DNA of 64,000 nucleotides from Climacteris rufus (Eukaryota > Chordata > Aves > Passeriformes > Climacteridae). The notes beneath the pieces are model-generated. The model worked only from the letters and a program-made list of their open reading frames with translations, made no database searches and was not told the origin of the DNA. This document shows positions 11,961 to 24,904 of this stretch, in pieces. How positions within the stretch are numbered: position 1 is the first letter of the stretch; every line of letters starts with the position of its first letter. The stretch covers positions 1,241,591 to 1,305,590 of the forward strand of contig VZRZ01008555.1 in the NCBI GenBank assembly GCA_013398175.1, read 5' to 3'. The translations under genes were made by a program, and so were the position numbers.

Positions 11961-11998
11961 TTTTATTCCTTATTCTTTATTCTTTATTCTTTATTCTA

Positions 11999-14900
11999 AA
12001 TCAGTATTGAATATTATCAATATTTTATTGATATTATTCACAAGGATCCTTCTCACAGTGAGTCACAAATGCAGTCAGTACTGTACTACATGCAAGAGAT
12101 CTTTTTCAATTAGTGATTGGTTTACATTTGGAGACAAAAGCTACATGTCGTTTCCGATATTTTTATTTTCTTTAGTCATAGTTCTCTATGACCATTAAAT
12201 GTGAAAAATCCCTTTTCACTTCTATTAAACTCTTACAACCAATAAGTTGCGTGGTGTAATAATTCCACAGACCAATGATATATGGAAAATCATAGTATTT
12301 TATCACTTTTTGTCTCTCTATTCGGTATTTCTTATCACACCCTAAATTTTTCTTCTGTCTTGAGATAGGGAGAAATGATGGACCTATTTTTGCATATTTA
12401 ATAAAACAATGCTAGTACTTGACTGGACTTCTTGACTTCCTTCTTTTCTAGCCATAAAAATTTAGGAAGTTAAATCAACTGAAGAATATGATTTTTGTAA
12501 TCTGCAGGTTCAGCAAGGGATAAAAAAATTACTTGTTGTTTTAGTTTAAATCATTCAAGAAGACTATTGTGGCCTGTAATTATATATTTGGCAAAAGCAT
12601 ATTATGTTTCAATATTGAATATTACCAGGACTATAAATTATTTTGTAAATTATTAAATATTTCATGTCACATTTTTAAAAATATATTGCTATATATTCAA
12701 AGGAGTCTTAGAATTGTCATCTATTTACTTCTGTGACTTCTAAAAATAATAGTTAATGCATACAGATTTTTCTTCATTGCCAACCTCCTTGCAATGGTTT
12801 CACATTCAGTCAGTATTGACAGAAGTATATGATAGCAATAGTGGCATAACTAATTAAAGAATAATATTTTAAAATACTTTTTCTGTAGAGATTTGCTGCT
12901 ATGGATGATAATTCTTATTTAACTACATTTTACATTGCAAGATAGAATTTGAGATTTAATGGCAGCAAAAGGTGCCAGGTTAGAACTTTTACATATGGCT
13001 GACTTAGACTGGAACACCAACCACAATCATGTATGTCGGCCTCTTAAAGTTTATCAGCATTATGCAGCTGTTGCTTTTCCTGGAGAAAGTGTCAGCAAAA
13101 CATAACAAGGTTGCAGTGAACTCCAAAAAGTAAAAGCTTTCAAAGAAAATCACAGAGCACTACTGCTGGAACCTCAGTCAGTCTTACTGCTTATTTTCAT
13201 AATATTACCCTAAAAGCTTTGCCTTAGGATTTTGCTTTGAAAACTTGGTCTCTCTGGGGAGTCGTCACAACACCGTCTTTCTGTTTCTCTTCAGAATTCA
13301 CACCACACTTAAAACTTACATTTTAAGAAAGCCAAAATACGCTTTTTCACCTGGGCACAGCAATAAAGACAGCCTTGACTGGCAACAGTTATGCCAGTCT
13401 AGGTGTATTTCCTCCTTTCTTAGGTAAGTAAGGTACTTGACTTCTGAGTTACTGCTTCTGCACTGAATGTATTGTTCAACAGGTCTGTATTTAACAAAAA
13501 TAAACCAGTTTTACTGAGGTGAGATTCTAATTTCTGAACTGACTTCTCAACAGTTAGTGTATGCAGTTCGAGGAGCACACCAGCTTGTTGAGCTCTGGCT
13601 TCATGTTGCTGTAACATTTGCAAATGACTTGAATGTATGTCTTTCACCTTTCACCTCAGATGCTGATCTCATAAACATTTATGCATCTCATTGCTAAGAC
13701 CCAGGGAAGTCTGAAATCAGCAGTAATTTGTCTCCAGCAGAATTTGTATACGCACCTTATCTGAAACAGGAGCAACTTCAGTACCCCATTTTGCATAGTC
13801 ATATCTGACTTGTTTGAGATAAAAATAGGTTTATTGATTCTAGGAGACTTCAGATGGAAAATGACTCCAGAACAGTACAGAAGTTTTGACTGTTTTGTTG
13901 AACACATTTAATTGTATGTGTGTATTCCTGTACACACATGGTTTTTGAATTGGCAAAGTGGATGGCTAGAGTAAGACAGAGATGTACTCCTGGACAAATT
14001 TAATCTTATTCCAACTCTTGTGGTAACTTCATTCTGTTCATATCAGTATAAGCAGAAATGTGTTGCGTTATATTTCTTATAGTCCATTGTAAGGGCTTGC
14101 TTGAGATATTTAATCAATGAAGACTATGGTGAATACTCCTTCCTCTTCCCAGGTGATTTTGAATGTATTTTTTTCTCAGAACATATATATATTTCAGAGC
14201 AGGGAGCATTTATCTTGTGTGAGGTTGGAAATCAGTGAATTAACTGCACCTTTCATGCATTTAAGTCTCCATCAGGAAACAATTTTACTTTTCTAGTTTG
14301 TCTATCATCATGTGCTTAATCTGACTTTCAGTGCCTTTTAAATACATCACTTTGAACAGCAAGACAATTCCCTGTAGCTGCAATCTTACAGGTTACTTTC
14401 AGATTTTTTTCCACTTAAACATTAGTATAGTGGTTTCTGGTGGGTTTTTGTTTTCTTTTTTTTTTCTATGTAATTTGAATAATATCATTTTCTGTAGAGA
14501 AGGGATTGCAGGAAACACATTGAGGAAAAGGGAACTGAGAAAATTTCTCAGACAAATTACTCTTGTAACAGTATCCAATATTTGCTTGTTTGTATGTCTG
14601 TGCAGTAAGTTCTAGTTTTTATACTGGGCTATACTGATGTTCAACTACTTTTTTGTGAAATACAGCTCAGTCTCTCCCATCTTTATTGGGTTCTAGTAGA
14701 AAAATAATTTTGAAACCATTACATTTCCACCATCAAAATTAATTCTGAACACCAGTAGGAATTGAAGTACTATAATTCTTCTATGTACTTTCAAATAAGA
14801 AACCCATTAGTGATGATTAGCTGTCATTTTTTTCAAATTTCTCGGTTTATTTAATAGCTCCATGGTACCATGGTCATCAGCAAAAGATTATGACTCAGTT

Positions 14901-17900
14901 TGTTAAATTCATATCCCTTGAAAATGCAACTTGTTTCAAAAAATAAAACACTTCACATTAGCATTAAACAGGTACAAATCCTTATTATAATTCTTTCTGT
15001 GTGCTGTTAGTGACACAGGCATTAAAATAGAATTGCCATGAATAAGAAATGACACAAAATCTGATTATATTTCAATTCAACACAATTTAAAGCTATATTT
15101 CAAGAATAATGCAGTCCAGTAAAGCACAAAAAGACAAAGAATTTCTAATCTACATGTGTAATATATCATTCTATTGTACTGACTCTTTTGAATTTTCTTA
15201 GAAGGAAAGGTCTTATGATTTAGCAGCTTTTTGGAGATCTGAACTAAACAAATTGAAAACTGATGCCGCAATTTAGTTCTTACAGGGCAAAGTAAAATTT
15301 CTGTTCCCACTGAAGATACAGTTTTGTTATAATATTTGCATTTTTACATTTGAGGTTTTCCAGTATTTAATATTCAGTGACAGAAATAATCTGTTATTCT
15401 GATTTGATTTGACTTCCAAGTTCATGGTGTTAATTTCTTTTTCCAGTTCTCCTACTCGTTATCCCTGTTGGTTTGTCAGATACCATCCTGAAGCCTAAAG
15501 TCAAATATTCAGTTAGATTCTGGTCTGTAGCTATAAAGTCTTAAATCTCAAATTCATTGGCATTGCTTACTAGCTGAGCTTCTTTTGTTTTATTTATGTT
15601 GCTAAATAACCTGTTACTGCTTGTTTTCATTTCCTTTGCAAGCATGACTGTTGGAAATTCTCACTTCATCTCTTTGCTTTCTGGTGTCCCAAGATGAAGC
15701 TTTCTTTGCTGGCTAACTCCTTTTTACCATTTTTCCTAGAACTTCCCACTGTTCCAAAAATACAGTAGGAATAGAAATAATTTCACATAGACCTGGATCC
15801 CTTCAGCAAAATTTTAATCACCACATAAACCATGATTCTGAGATCATTTGCACGATGAGTTAGCATAGATAAGTGTCTCCTTCCAACATCTTTAGCTGAC
15901 TTTACCAACAAAATTCCTGCCTTGCTGATGTCCCATTAAGTTCCTCCCTGCACTTGTGAAGCTTCTTGTAGAACTAGCTGTATTTATTGTTAATTGAAAC
16001 TGAATCAGTTTGTGATTCCATGATCTAAAGATATTTACCTAATTACTTCCCCCATTCTCATTTACAATAGAATCCAGTCTTCTTGCTTCAAAAAGCCTTT
16101 GGTGCAGAGAGACATGGAAAGTCAGTGGAGATTTTTTCTAACTGGGCCAAATTTTGTCTGCTAATAACTGGAGCCTGAATACCTTATTTTCCGTTTGTTG
16201 TATTTAAAAGGTAGAATTATTAAGAGAGTCTGATTCTTCCAACAATAAAGTTCTGTTTTTCATGGCTTATAACTTTTTTTGTTCATACTGGAATGTGGAC
16301 CTGAATTTTCCACACCAGGTGTCTGCTTCAGGCTAATCTTCCTCATTATTATAGCACTAGGAACAAATCCAGATGAAAGAGTTGGGCAGCTTCCTATGGA
16401 GTGAAGTCTGGCCCATTTTGAATACAAAAATTTCCGTAGGGCAAAGGGACTGGATCATTGGTGTTCCTTTGTAGAAAACTGAGGGCAAGATCTTGAGAAA
16501 TTTAGAAATGGACATGAAATTCCCAAGCCTCCTTGTCTGTGGCCACCAAAGGAAGATTATACCAACAGAAAAATTATGAGGAAGATTTCATGGTGAATTT
16601 GAAGCATACTGGAGTTGATAGTTAAAGTTGCAGAAATATGCTGTTGTAGACCAAGTTTTCCAACTCCTTAGTGGTCACCCTCTCTGTCAACAAGATGCTA
16701 CATATCAGATTTTGTGATTATGCTGGTACTGTACATTGTAACATTCCTGTGCTTATGTAAAAGGTAATCCACTCTATTACTGATTTTTTTGAGAGAATGC
16801 TACTTGCTATTATGTAGGTAATTGCTTCAATGATTTTATATTTGAAATAGGACACAGGAAGAAGAAGCCACAAGTCAGCCTTGGAATAAAAGCAAATATG
16901 AAATGTGTGCTGGTTAAGTGAGAATCCCCATTCCAGTCTTCTATTTGAGGACGTGATCCTTTGAGTAAAGTAATCTCTTGGTATGTAATCTATGATTTGT
17001 GTAAAAGGGTCTGAACTGAATTTGCACCAAATGTTTCTAATTTCCTGTTCTGTTTTGTTTTTTGGTTTTTTTTTTTTCTGTTTGATTTGCTCTTTGTAGA
17101 ACAGTATTAACCAAAGGTTTTGTGTTTTTACTACTCCTGTTACTCTTAATTTTTTAAATTCAGTTCCGTTTTCTTTAAAAGCTGGAAAAGTAAATCCTTT
17201 TAGCTATTACTAATTGGATCCGGGTTTAGACTGCAAGTTTCAGGCATGAAAGAGCAGTGCTTTACATATGTCTACTACATGCAGGGTTACTGACCTGAAG
17301 GCACTCTTAAATTTACACAGGTCACTGAAGTCACTAATTTGTAGGGTGAAGTCTTGCCTGTGAAGACTGGTGAAATAAATAAATTCTGCCTGTTACAAAA
17401 GTAGGATTTGACTCACTATCCCCTGCAGCATCCCTTGTAATCTCACAAAAATGGTGAAAATGCAAATCATATACACTTGCATAAATAGTTCCTTACCATT
17501 CAAAAGTGCTCAATATTTTTCAGGAGGCCTGTGTGTGTACTGTGTATGGCATCAGATCAATATAATTTTGAATGGCATCTCTGCACACCACTGTGAGGGT
17601 ACAGTCTGTATCCTGGTAAAGAGGAGGAAAAGTTGTAATTTTAGATAGGCTGTGCATTTCATAGGGTTTCAGGTGAATTTCCTCTGTTCACCTAGAATTC
17701 ACCCAGGTTAAATTAATCTGTTTTCTTCAGAAGTGCATTACAGAACTGTTAGAGCAAAGTCCACAAAATCCTGAATTGGAGGGTTTCTGTTTGACTTAAC
17801 CTGTGATTGACTTCTGGGTAAAGATGAATTACAGACATGATAGATGTGACTCATGCAGCTAATATTGATCTAGGACAAAAATTTTCTGAAAGGTTACAAT

Positions 17901-19369
17901 TACCTATTTGACTTGTTTTCCTTTCTCTGCATAGTGACCAGTGGCATATGGGGGCAACAACAGCTCAATCCAGATCTGGAGAATTATAAGAAGGGTCGTG
18001 TTTGTTTCTACACTGATTTTCTAGAAATCTATAGACCACCCTGAACTGAGGGATTTTGGATCACATAAATCTGACAAAAATGTCAAATATATTAAACCAC
18101 ACACAAAGGTTTTAAAAACACGTTTTAAAATTGTTATTAGGTGTTACTCCATTGGAAGGTATTTCAGCATGCACTTTATATATACTGGCTTTGGCTGATC
18201 TTAGTTGTACTTTTTTATAGATTTTGACCTTTTAATTTCCTTTTTTTATTGTCATACGTTAAGATTTTTCTTTTATTTTCCTAAATTTAAGTCTTTTACA
18301 TTTCCCTAAGCATTTGTGTGGTTATAAGTGAACTATAGTCCTGTTCTGTACATATAATGGGAAATTCTTAAAGAACTGAAGACAAAGGATACACTTTAAT
18401 CAGGCTTCAGAAACCGTTTGCTGTCTGTACAATGGAGCTGTTACATTGCAGTCTTGTCAGGAATGCAATGTCACTTCTACATCTATGGCACTTCATAAAT
18501 TTTAAAACAGACTATTACCTAATGTGTAGGTAAGCATTTTTTAGCTATATGCATTAACAGACTATTGTCTGAAAAGCAGACAAGATTTTCCAAAGGGTTA
18601 TTAATAACCTCCAGTTGCACAGGTCAGTAGCTGACCAATAGGCTACATTGCTTGCCTGAAAAAAATCACAAAAATTGAAAAAGTAAGAACTTAGACTCTG
18701 GGCAGCATCTAATATGGCTAAATAAATACAAGAAATATGGAGGTCAAGTGTCATCTAGCAGTTGTTCTGTCTCAGAGCATGGAAATCTTTTTTTGTTGTT
18801 GTTGTTCTTGATATGCATATCATTTAAATGCCTCCTGTGATGTTGGTTTCAACACTTTCAAATGTAACTTCATCCATGGCATAACGGCTATCATAGAATT
18901 TTTTATACTTGAAGTTTCAATTTTCCTTGCTTGGTAGGAAAGCAATTATTTTTTGTCCCAGGTTCAGTATATGCGAATAAGACTGACTATTTACCACTCT
19001 AATATTATATTCTACCCTCAGTTCTCTCTTTTATGGACCTTTTTTTCCCAATCATTCTTCATAAATGTTACAATATTTTCTGTCTGTGTCTGGAGTTCTC
19101 TTCTGTATCCCCATATGTTGAATCCATCTTAGACTGAGTTCATGAGTACTAGATGTGGACTCCCTTTCAGTATGCTCTAACAGGATACAGTGATACTCAT
19201 GTCTCACAGGTGGCTATATGTATCATTAATGTTCATAGACGTAACATGTCCCCCTTTTTGACACAGTATCTCATCTTTCTGAAATCTCTCTGCCAAAAAA
19301 AGTTTCCATACTTTCACTGTGCATTTGATTTCTTGTTTCCATATTTAGTCCTATGCATATTTCTTTATT
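11999..19369. other. Long unique AT-rich stretch, no gene recognised
   Basis: No recognised exon or mobile element. A 75-codon minus frame at 13420-13647 reads like a helical peptide (QMLQQHEARAQQAGVLLEL) but has a stop just upstream and no clear splice sites. Other features are a 14-bp palindrome at 14870-14883, an imperfect dyad at 12009-12039, a T-rich stretch at 17050-17080 and a GTT run at 18794-18806. The part from about 18850 may belong to the old CR1 that follows, but is too decayed to assign. Confidence 0.5.
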
Positions 19370-20010
19370 CTGACCTTTGTGGTATCTCCATTTTTTTCAA
19401 GATCAGCTTGAATTTCAATTCTGTCTTTTGAAATTAAATTCCTCACAAGTTGTTGTCATTCATGAACTTTCTACATATACCTACATTATTGGTTAATATC
19501 AGGTCAGTCTTGTGAAGGACATTATGTAATATATTCTATCCTTTCTCCAACAAGCTATTATCAAGCTTTTTGAACAAGATTTTACAGCAGCTTTACTCAG
19601 ACCATATTTTCCCAATTGGTTTATGAGTGTCATGTGAATCTGACATCTATTACTTTCTCAGATCTTGTTATCCTGTCAAAGGAATTGAATTACATTGACA
19701 TGAGTTATTCTTGACAAATTCATGTTGGTGCGTTTTGTCTGCAGGTGAATACAAATTGATTGTTTAATAATTTGCTTCAGTTATCTTTCTATCAAAGAAA
19801 AGCTGACTCTTCTGTAGTTCCCTGTGTCCCTTTTAACCTCCCATGCTTTAACCTCCCGTCTGACTTTGTAGAACTTGTTCACCTTCCACAGACCTCTCTC
19901 ATTTCTCCCGCACCAGTAATGAAAGGCTTTGACTAACTCTGTAAGTACTTTGGGATGATGCTTGTCAAGTTCTAATGACTTGAATATATTCAACTTATTT
20001 AATTGATTGT
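19370..20010 (-). mobile_element. Ancient CR1-type LINE fragment (reverse transcriptase)
   Basis: On the minus strand the text follows the finger and palm region of a CR1-like reverse transcriptase. Plus-strand marks are GACAAATTCATGTTGG, TTGATTGTTTAATAATTTGC, CTGTAGTTCCCTGTGTCCC and AAGTACTTTGGGATGATG, all matching antisense positions of old vertebrate CR1 copies in the right order. Divergence is high and several indels break the frame, so this predates the other CR1 copies here. Edges are approximate, and homologous text may continue toward 19050. Confidence 0.65.
19781..19993 (-). pseudogene. Fossil CR1 reverse-transcriptase fragment
   Basis: A 70-codon frame retains HHPKVLTELVKAF, equivalent to the HPRVLRELA segment of CR1 enzymes, and ends with KRDTGNYRRVSFSLIER, equivalent to KEDPGNYRPVSL. 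These two blocks sit about 40 residues apart, as in the family. The rest of the enzyme is not readable and there is no catalytic motif. Recognition depends on those two blocks only. Confidence 0.65.
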
Positions 20011-22539
20011 TACATTCTCAGGCTGGTGTTCCTATAGCCTCATTAATAATAATTAAGTTAAGCATCTGGACACAGTTAGCCTTTTTGTGAAGACTGAACC
20101 AGAGAATGCTTTAAACATTTCATGCTTCCTTTAACAGTCATTAGTTGCTCAGTTTTCTCATGGTATTTGCTTCTATTTTGCACTTTCGTCTAAGGTTTTA
20201 TAGGATTTTCTTCCATGTCTTTTATAATTGTAATATATATTCCATGTTATATTTTATTTCTTCCCATATACTTTTGCTATGTGTTAGTTATTAAAAGCTT
20301 CTAATGCAAGCATATAAGATAATCCTTATATTTCTTCTGAATTACAAAATTTTCTCATTGAGCTTTTCACACCATCTCTTTAATAGAGATAAATGTCTTA
20401 TAAAATCAGTATTAAGAGGCTCACATAAGAATTTGTTATTGCAGTGATACAAGACCAACTCTTCTTTTTTGCTACCTGGAGAACAAACAGAAGATGCTAC
20501 TTTTGCTACTCCTGCTGAGAACATCAGCTTTGTGGAAGAGGCCAAAGCTCTTAAAAGAATCTGCCAGCAGAAGATGCAGAGCTTTTCCTGGTCTTAAAGA
20601 AATTAGAAAAAAAATCTAATTGTGCTTGAAAAGGAACCGGGCTGTGTGTCTCACAGTAGACTGTTTTTGACTAAAATAATGGCCTAAAGAAAAATATTGT
20701 TAATTATAAACACTGTTTTCCCTCCTTCAGCTGATGATCTTAAGCATTAAGATCTGTCCTGCACACTTTTCATTTGATTCCTAAACTGTTCCATTCCTAA
20801 CTAGTAATTGTCCTTAAAATCAACTTTATATTTTTAAAAAAATATATGAAAGCATAATTTTATCTCCAGTGAGAAAGTTCTGGAACCACCCATACAATAA
20901 ACATTAAAGAGAGAGCAACTTTGGAGTTAGATATTTAATTGCCAATTACCTTTAATTGCTTTGTATGGTTCAAGCTTTGTGGTGCTGTCTGAGATAGATA
21001 TGCTGGTTGTCAGATACAGATTTATTATTTACTACCAACAGTCTAGAATTCCATGTTCCATGTTTCACTTACATCATTCTCCTTTTTTCATTGCTTAGGC
21101 ATGCTTTGCTTATCCTGACCCTAATGAATTTGGTGTTCACATTGCTTAACTGATCGTGCACTATTCCATTCACCTCTAGTGAGAAAGTATTATTGAGGCT
21201 CTGTAAAGTCTGGAAAAACTGTAGATATGTATAAAATAAATGAGCAACCTATCCATGTGCACCTATGTGTATCTTTCCCAAAGGCTAAAGACTATTCTTC
21301 AGACATGATCAGAAAATAATGGTCTTCTACTTTTAATATGTAAAATATGTTCTATTCATTTTTGCATTCTTTACAAGACCATTGGTTAGGCTGGAAATAC
21401 TGCAGATATAAACTTTTGGAAGTACCAGAAAGTTTCAGTCTTTTCTCTTACCTTTCTCTAATATTTTCAGCATTAAATTATCCAGTTCATATGTTACCTA
21501 GGGGAGATTAACATGCCAGTATTTCTCCAAATCCTACAGTTTGCTTGTAGTGCAAACATTAATACTACCAGATTGTCTCAATTTGTTACTTGTTATTTGC
21601 ATTTCTGTCATCAGACTGACATAAGCACTGGGACTATTTTAATTAAAATATTATGTTTTGGGTTTTCCACAAAGGAGAGGCATTTGTCTTTGTTCAAAAC
21701 ATAACTTCAAACAGTTAAAAAATGAAAATAAAAAGCAAACCACTCAAAAGCCTAATATGAGTAGTTTCCCTGTCTCCTGAAGTATCAATCCATTTCCCCT
21801 TGCTTCCTTTCACACTAAACAACTCAGCTAAAACCTGAGAAAAACACATTATTACACATTGCCTTCCAAATAACTGCTAGTCCCAATTTTCCTCAGCTGC
21901 CCTTCTAATGCTCACTGGGTCATTAGCCTGCCTTTCCCCAGGCTAATTGCCAGCACAGCCCACCTGGCTATTTTGCAGTAGAACCAAAAGTATTTGGTTA
22001 GCTGAAAGAACCCAACTACAACAAGGCAGACACAAAAGGATAAACAGGGAATGGCAGCACATGAAAATGTTCTTTGTTCCTTGAGTAACGTTAATTTGTC
22101 AAATCATCTTGTCACAGACAGGATTACTTTTAGAGACTATGAACAAAATATATACTATATATATATATATATATGTACTTGACTAAGTACATCGACAGAA
22201 AGTGAAACAGAGCCTCTGTTTCAAAGTCTGCATTTTTTTTCCCCTTTTTTTTGCCTTTTGGTTAAAAAAGTTTCCATGTCCCTTTCACATGAAACACCCT
22301 GCAGCACTAACTTCTGGCACTGATGAGGCACTTGGTGTTCAGTGTTAGAAAAGGAATTTGGCACCAATATCCTGGCTAATATCTCAGCCTGGTAACCTTG
22401 TGATTCCTGAGTGTCCATAACACAATCTTCCTTTGATCAGACTAATTTTGTCTATAAGTCGTGTTTATAAGTCATGTCCTGTACTTGCTCAGCAAAGGCA
22501 TATAAAATGCAAATGTATTTCTGAATAACATATTTGGGA
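20011..22539. other. Unique sequence with a possible conserved non-coding block
   Basis: No gene recognised. The 21870-22010 part is less AT-rich and carries a 9-bp inverted repeat of homeodomain-type TAAT sites (21922-21947). A (TA)n run lies at 22149-22174, followed by an 8-bp hairpin ATGTACTT-gact-AAGTACAT at 22173-22192. Confidence 0.5.
21922..21947. repeat. 9-bp inverted repeat with TAAT cores
   Basis: ATTAGCCTG (21922-21930) and CAGGCTAAT (21939-21947) are exact reverse complements separated by 8 nt. Each arm holds an ATTA/TAAT core. The setting, a compact stretch rich in CAGCTG, TAATTG and AATGCTCA, resembles a vertebrate enhancer, but that is inference. Confidence 0.85.
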
Positions 22540-24904
22540 CAGGAACTTGAGTGATAACACTGTATGGGGTGCCAGGCAGTGAGTGCACTTGGAATCATAG
22601 GCCACCCAAACTGCCACTGAAGAGATGCTTTCTTCCTGTAAAGGAAGGAGCTAATTGGTCTCAATCTGTTTACAAAGAAGGGCTGGTGGTAGGTGTGATG
22701 GTCAGAGGTCATCTTGAGCATATCACCAACAAAATGACAGAGTTTTCAATCCTTTCTGAAATAAGGAAGAAAGTCAACAAAACCTCTACCTTGTCTGGAA
22801 GGCAGACTTTGACCTATTCAGGACACTAGTTAAGAGAGTCCCTGTGAAACAGTCTTTAATAACAAAAGGACTGAAAGAAGGCCGAGCACACTTTAAGAAA
22901 GAAATCTGAAAGGCACAGGAGCAAGACATCCCCATGTACCAAAAGATGAGCCATTGGGGAAGAAGATTGTCCTGTCTGAGAATGGAGATTTTGCTGAAAC
23001 TCGGGTGGAAAAAGAGTTTATGACCTCTGGAAGAAGGGACAGGCAAGAGTACAAGGATATCATTAGGTCATGTAGAGAGAAAATTAGAAGGGCAAAAACT
23101 CAGTTGGAACTCAATCTGGCCACTGCTGTGAAAGTCAATAAAAGTGTTTTTATAAAGACATTAACAACAAAAGGAAAGGCCATGAAAATCTCCATCCTTG
23201 ACTGGATGCAGGGGAGAACACTGCAACCAAGGATGAGGAAAAGGCTGAGGTACTTAATGACTTCTTTGCCCCAGTCTTTAACAGAAAGACTGATTATCCT
23301 CTGAGCAACCAGACCCCTGAGGCGGTAGACTGGGACGGGGAGCAGATGGACCACTTGTCATGCAGGAGGAAGTAGTTTGTGACCTGCTGAGTCACTTAGA
23401 CACTCACAAGTCTATTGGGACAGAGGGGATTCATCCAAGGGTACTGAGGGAACTAGCAGAGGAGCTTGCCAAGCCACTTTCCACTATTTATCATCAATCC
23501 TGGTTAACTGGGGAGGTTCCAGAGGACTGGAGCTAAGGCAGTGTGACACCCATCTACAAGGAGGGTAGGAAGCAAGATCCAGGGAACTAATCTGCTCTCA
23601 GTCTGACCTTGGTGCTGGGGAAGGTCACAGCAGATGATCTTGAGTGCCATCATGCAACACAAACAGGACACCCAGGGGATCAGGTGCAACCAGGTTGGGT
23701 TTAGGAAAGGCAGCTCCTGCTTGACCAAGCTGATCCCTTTTTTGACTAGATGACCCACCTAGTGGATCAGGGTAAGGTTGTGGATGTTGTCTATCTGGAC
23801 TTCAGTAAAGTGTTTGACACTGTCTCGCACGGCATTCTGCTGGAGAAGCTGGCAGGCCATGGCTTGGACAGGTGCAATTTTTGTTGGGTTTAAAACTGGC
23901 TGGATGGCCAGGCCCAGAGAGTATTGGTGAATGGTGCCACATCCAGTTTTGGCTGGTCACTAACGGGGTTCTTCAGGACTGAGTATTGGTGCCAGTCCTG
24001 TTTAGTATCTTTATCAAGGATCTGAACAAGGGGACTGAATCCCCTCAGTCAGTTTGCAGACAACTGTTGAGTGGGAATGTGGTTCTGCTGGCATATAGAA
24101 AGGCTCTGCAGAGGGATCTGGACAGGCTGGATCAATGGGCTGAGGCCAAAGATACACGGTTCAACAAGGCCAAGTGCTGGCTCCTGCCTTTGGGTCAGAA
24201 CAACCCCATGCAGCACTAGAGGCTGGGGACAGAGTGGCTGGAAAGCTGCCCAGTGGAAAAGACCCTGAGGGTACTGATTGGCAGAAGCTGAACATGAGCC
24301 AGCGTGTGCCCAGGTGGCCAAGAAGGCCAATGGCATCCTGGTCTATATCAGCAATAGTGTGGCAGCAGGACCAGGGCAGTCACTGTCCCCCTGTACTCAG
24401 CACTGGTGAGGCCACATCTCAAGTGCTGTGTTCAGTTCTGGGTCCCTCACTGCAGGAAAGACATTGAGGTGCTGGAGTGAGTCCAGAGATAGACAACAGA
24501 GCTGGTGAAGGGTCTGGAGAGTAAGTCCTGTAAGGAGTGGCTGAGGGAGTTGGGGGTCTTTAGTCTGGCGAAGAGGAAGTTTGGAGGAGATTTTATTGAT
24601 CTCTACAACTACCTGTAAGGAGATTGTAGCTAGGTGGGACTCAGCCTCTTCTCTCAGGTAACTAGCAATAAGACAAGAGGATATGGCCTCAAGACACACC
24701 AGATTAGGTTTAGGTTGGACATGAGGAAGAATTTCTTCACTGGAACAGCTGTCAAGCATTGGAACAGGCTGCCCAGGGAAGTGGTGGAGTGGCACTGGAC
24801 ATGGCACTTACTGCTATGGTTTAATTGTGGTGGTGTTCAGTCAAAGGTTGGACTTGATAATCTTGGAGGTCTTTTCTAAGCTTAATGATTCTCTGATTCT
24901 ATGA
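22540..24904 (+). mobile_element. CR1 LINE, 2.36 kb, largest copy in the window
   Basis: The copy runs from the C-terminal part of the CR1 ORF2 endonuclease through the reverse transcriptase to the 3' UTR. It ends at about 24904 with TGATTCTCTGATTCTATGA, the usual CR1 tail. It is 5'-truncated, lacking ORF1 and the endonuclease start. Downstream text follows the family: TGTACTCAGCACTGGTGAGG, GGCTGCCCAGGGAAGTGGTG, then GGTTGGACTTGATAATCTTG. Several stop codons and indels show it is long inactive. The 5' edge is approximate because the first 100 bp are diverged. Confidence 0.95.
22660..24480 (+). pseudogene. CR1 ORF2 (endonuclease end plus reverse transcriptase), decayed
   Basis: The residual reading frame shifts among the three plus frames. 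KEGLVVGVMVRGHLEH near 22674 matches the end of the endonuclease; CREKIRRAKTQLELNLA near 23076-23126 is the linker. Motif A is intact as VVDVVYLDFSKVFDTVSH at 23777-23830. TAA at 23534-23536 follows VPEDWS, and TAA at 23588-23590 replaces Tyr of GNYRPVSL. At motif C the catalytic FADD reads FADN (24053-24064) and is followed by TGA at 24068-24070. The enzyme is therefore inactive on three independent grounds. Members of this family nick target DNA and copy their own RNA into it; nothing here suggests host use. Confidence 0.9.

Noticed and set aside
11732..12010. Two overlapping open frames rich in Tyr-Ser-Ile-Leu-Phe
   Set aside because: They are the translation of a 5-bp microsatellite, which stays open in every frame.
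22149..22192. (TA)n run and adjacent short hairpin as an origin or promoter
   Set aside because: Simple dinucleotide repeat and an 8-bp stem are common in AT-rich DNA.
24397..24807. 136-codon minus frame
   Set aside because: Antisense of CR1 ORF2 and 3' UTR; the sense strand matches CR1 throughout.
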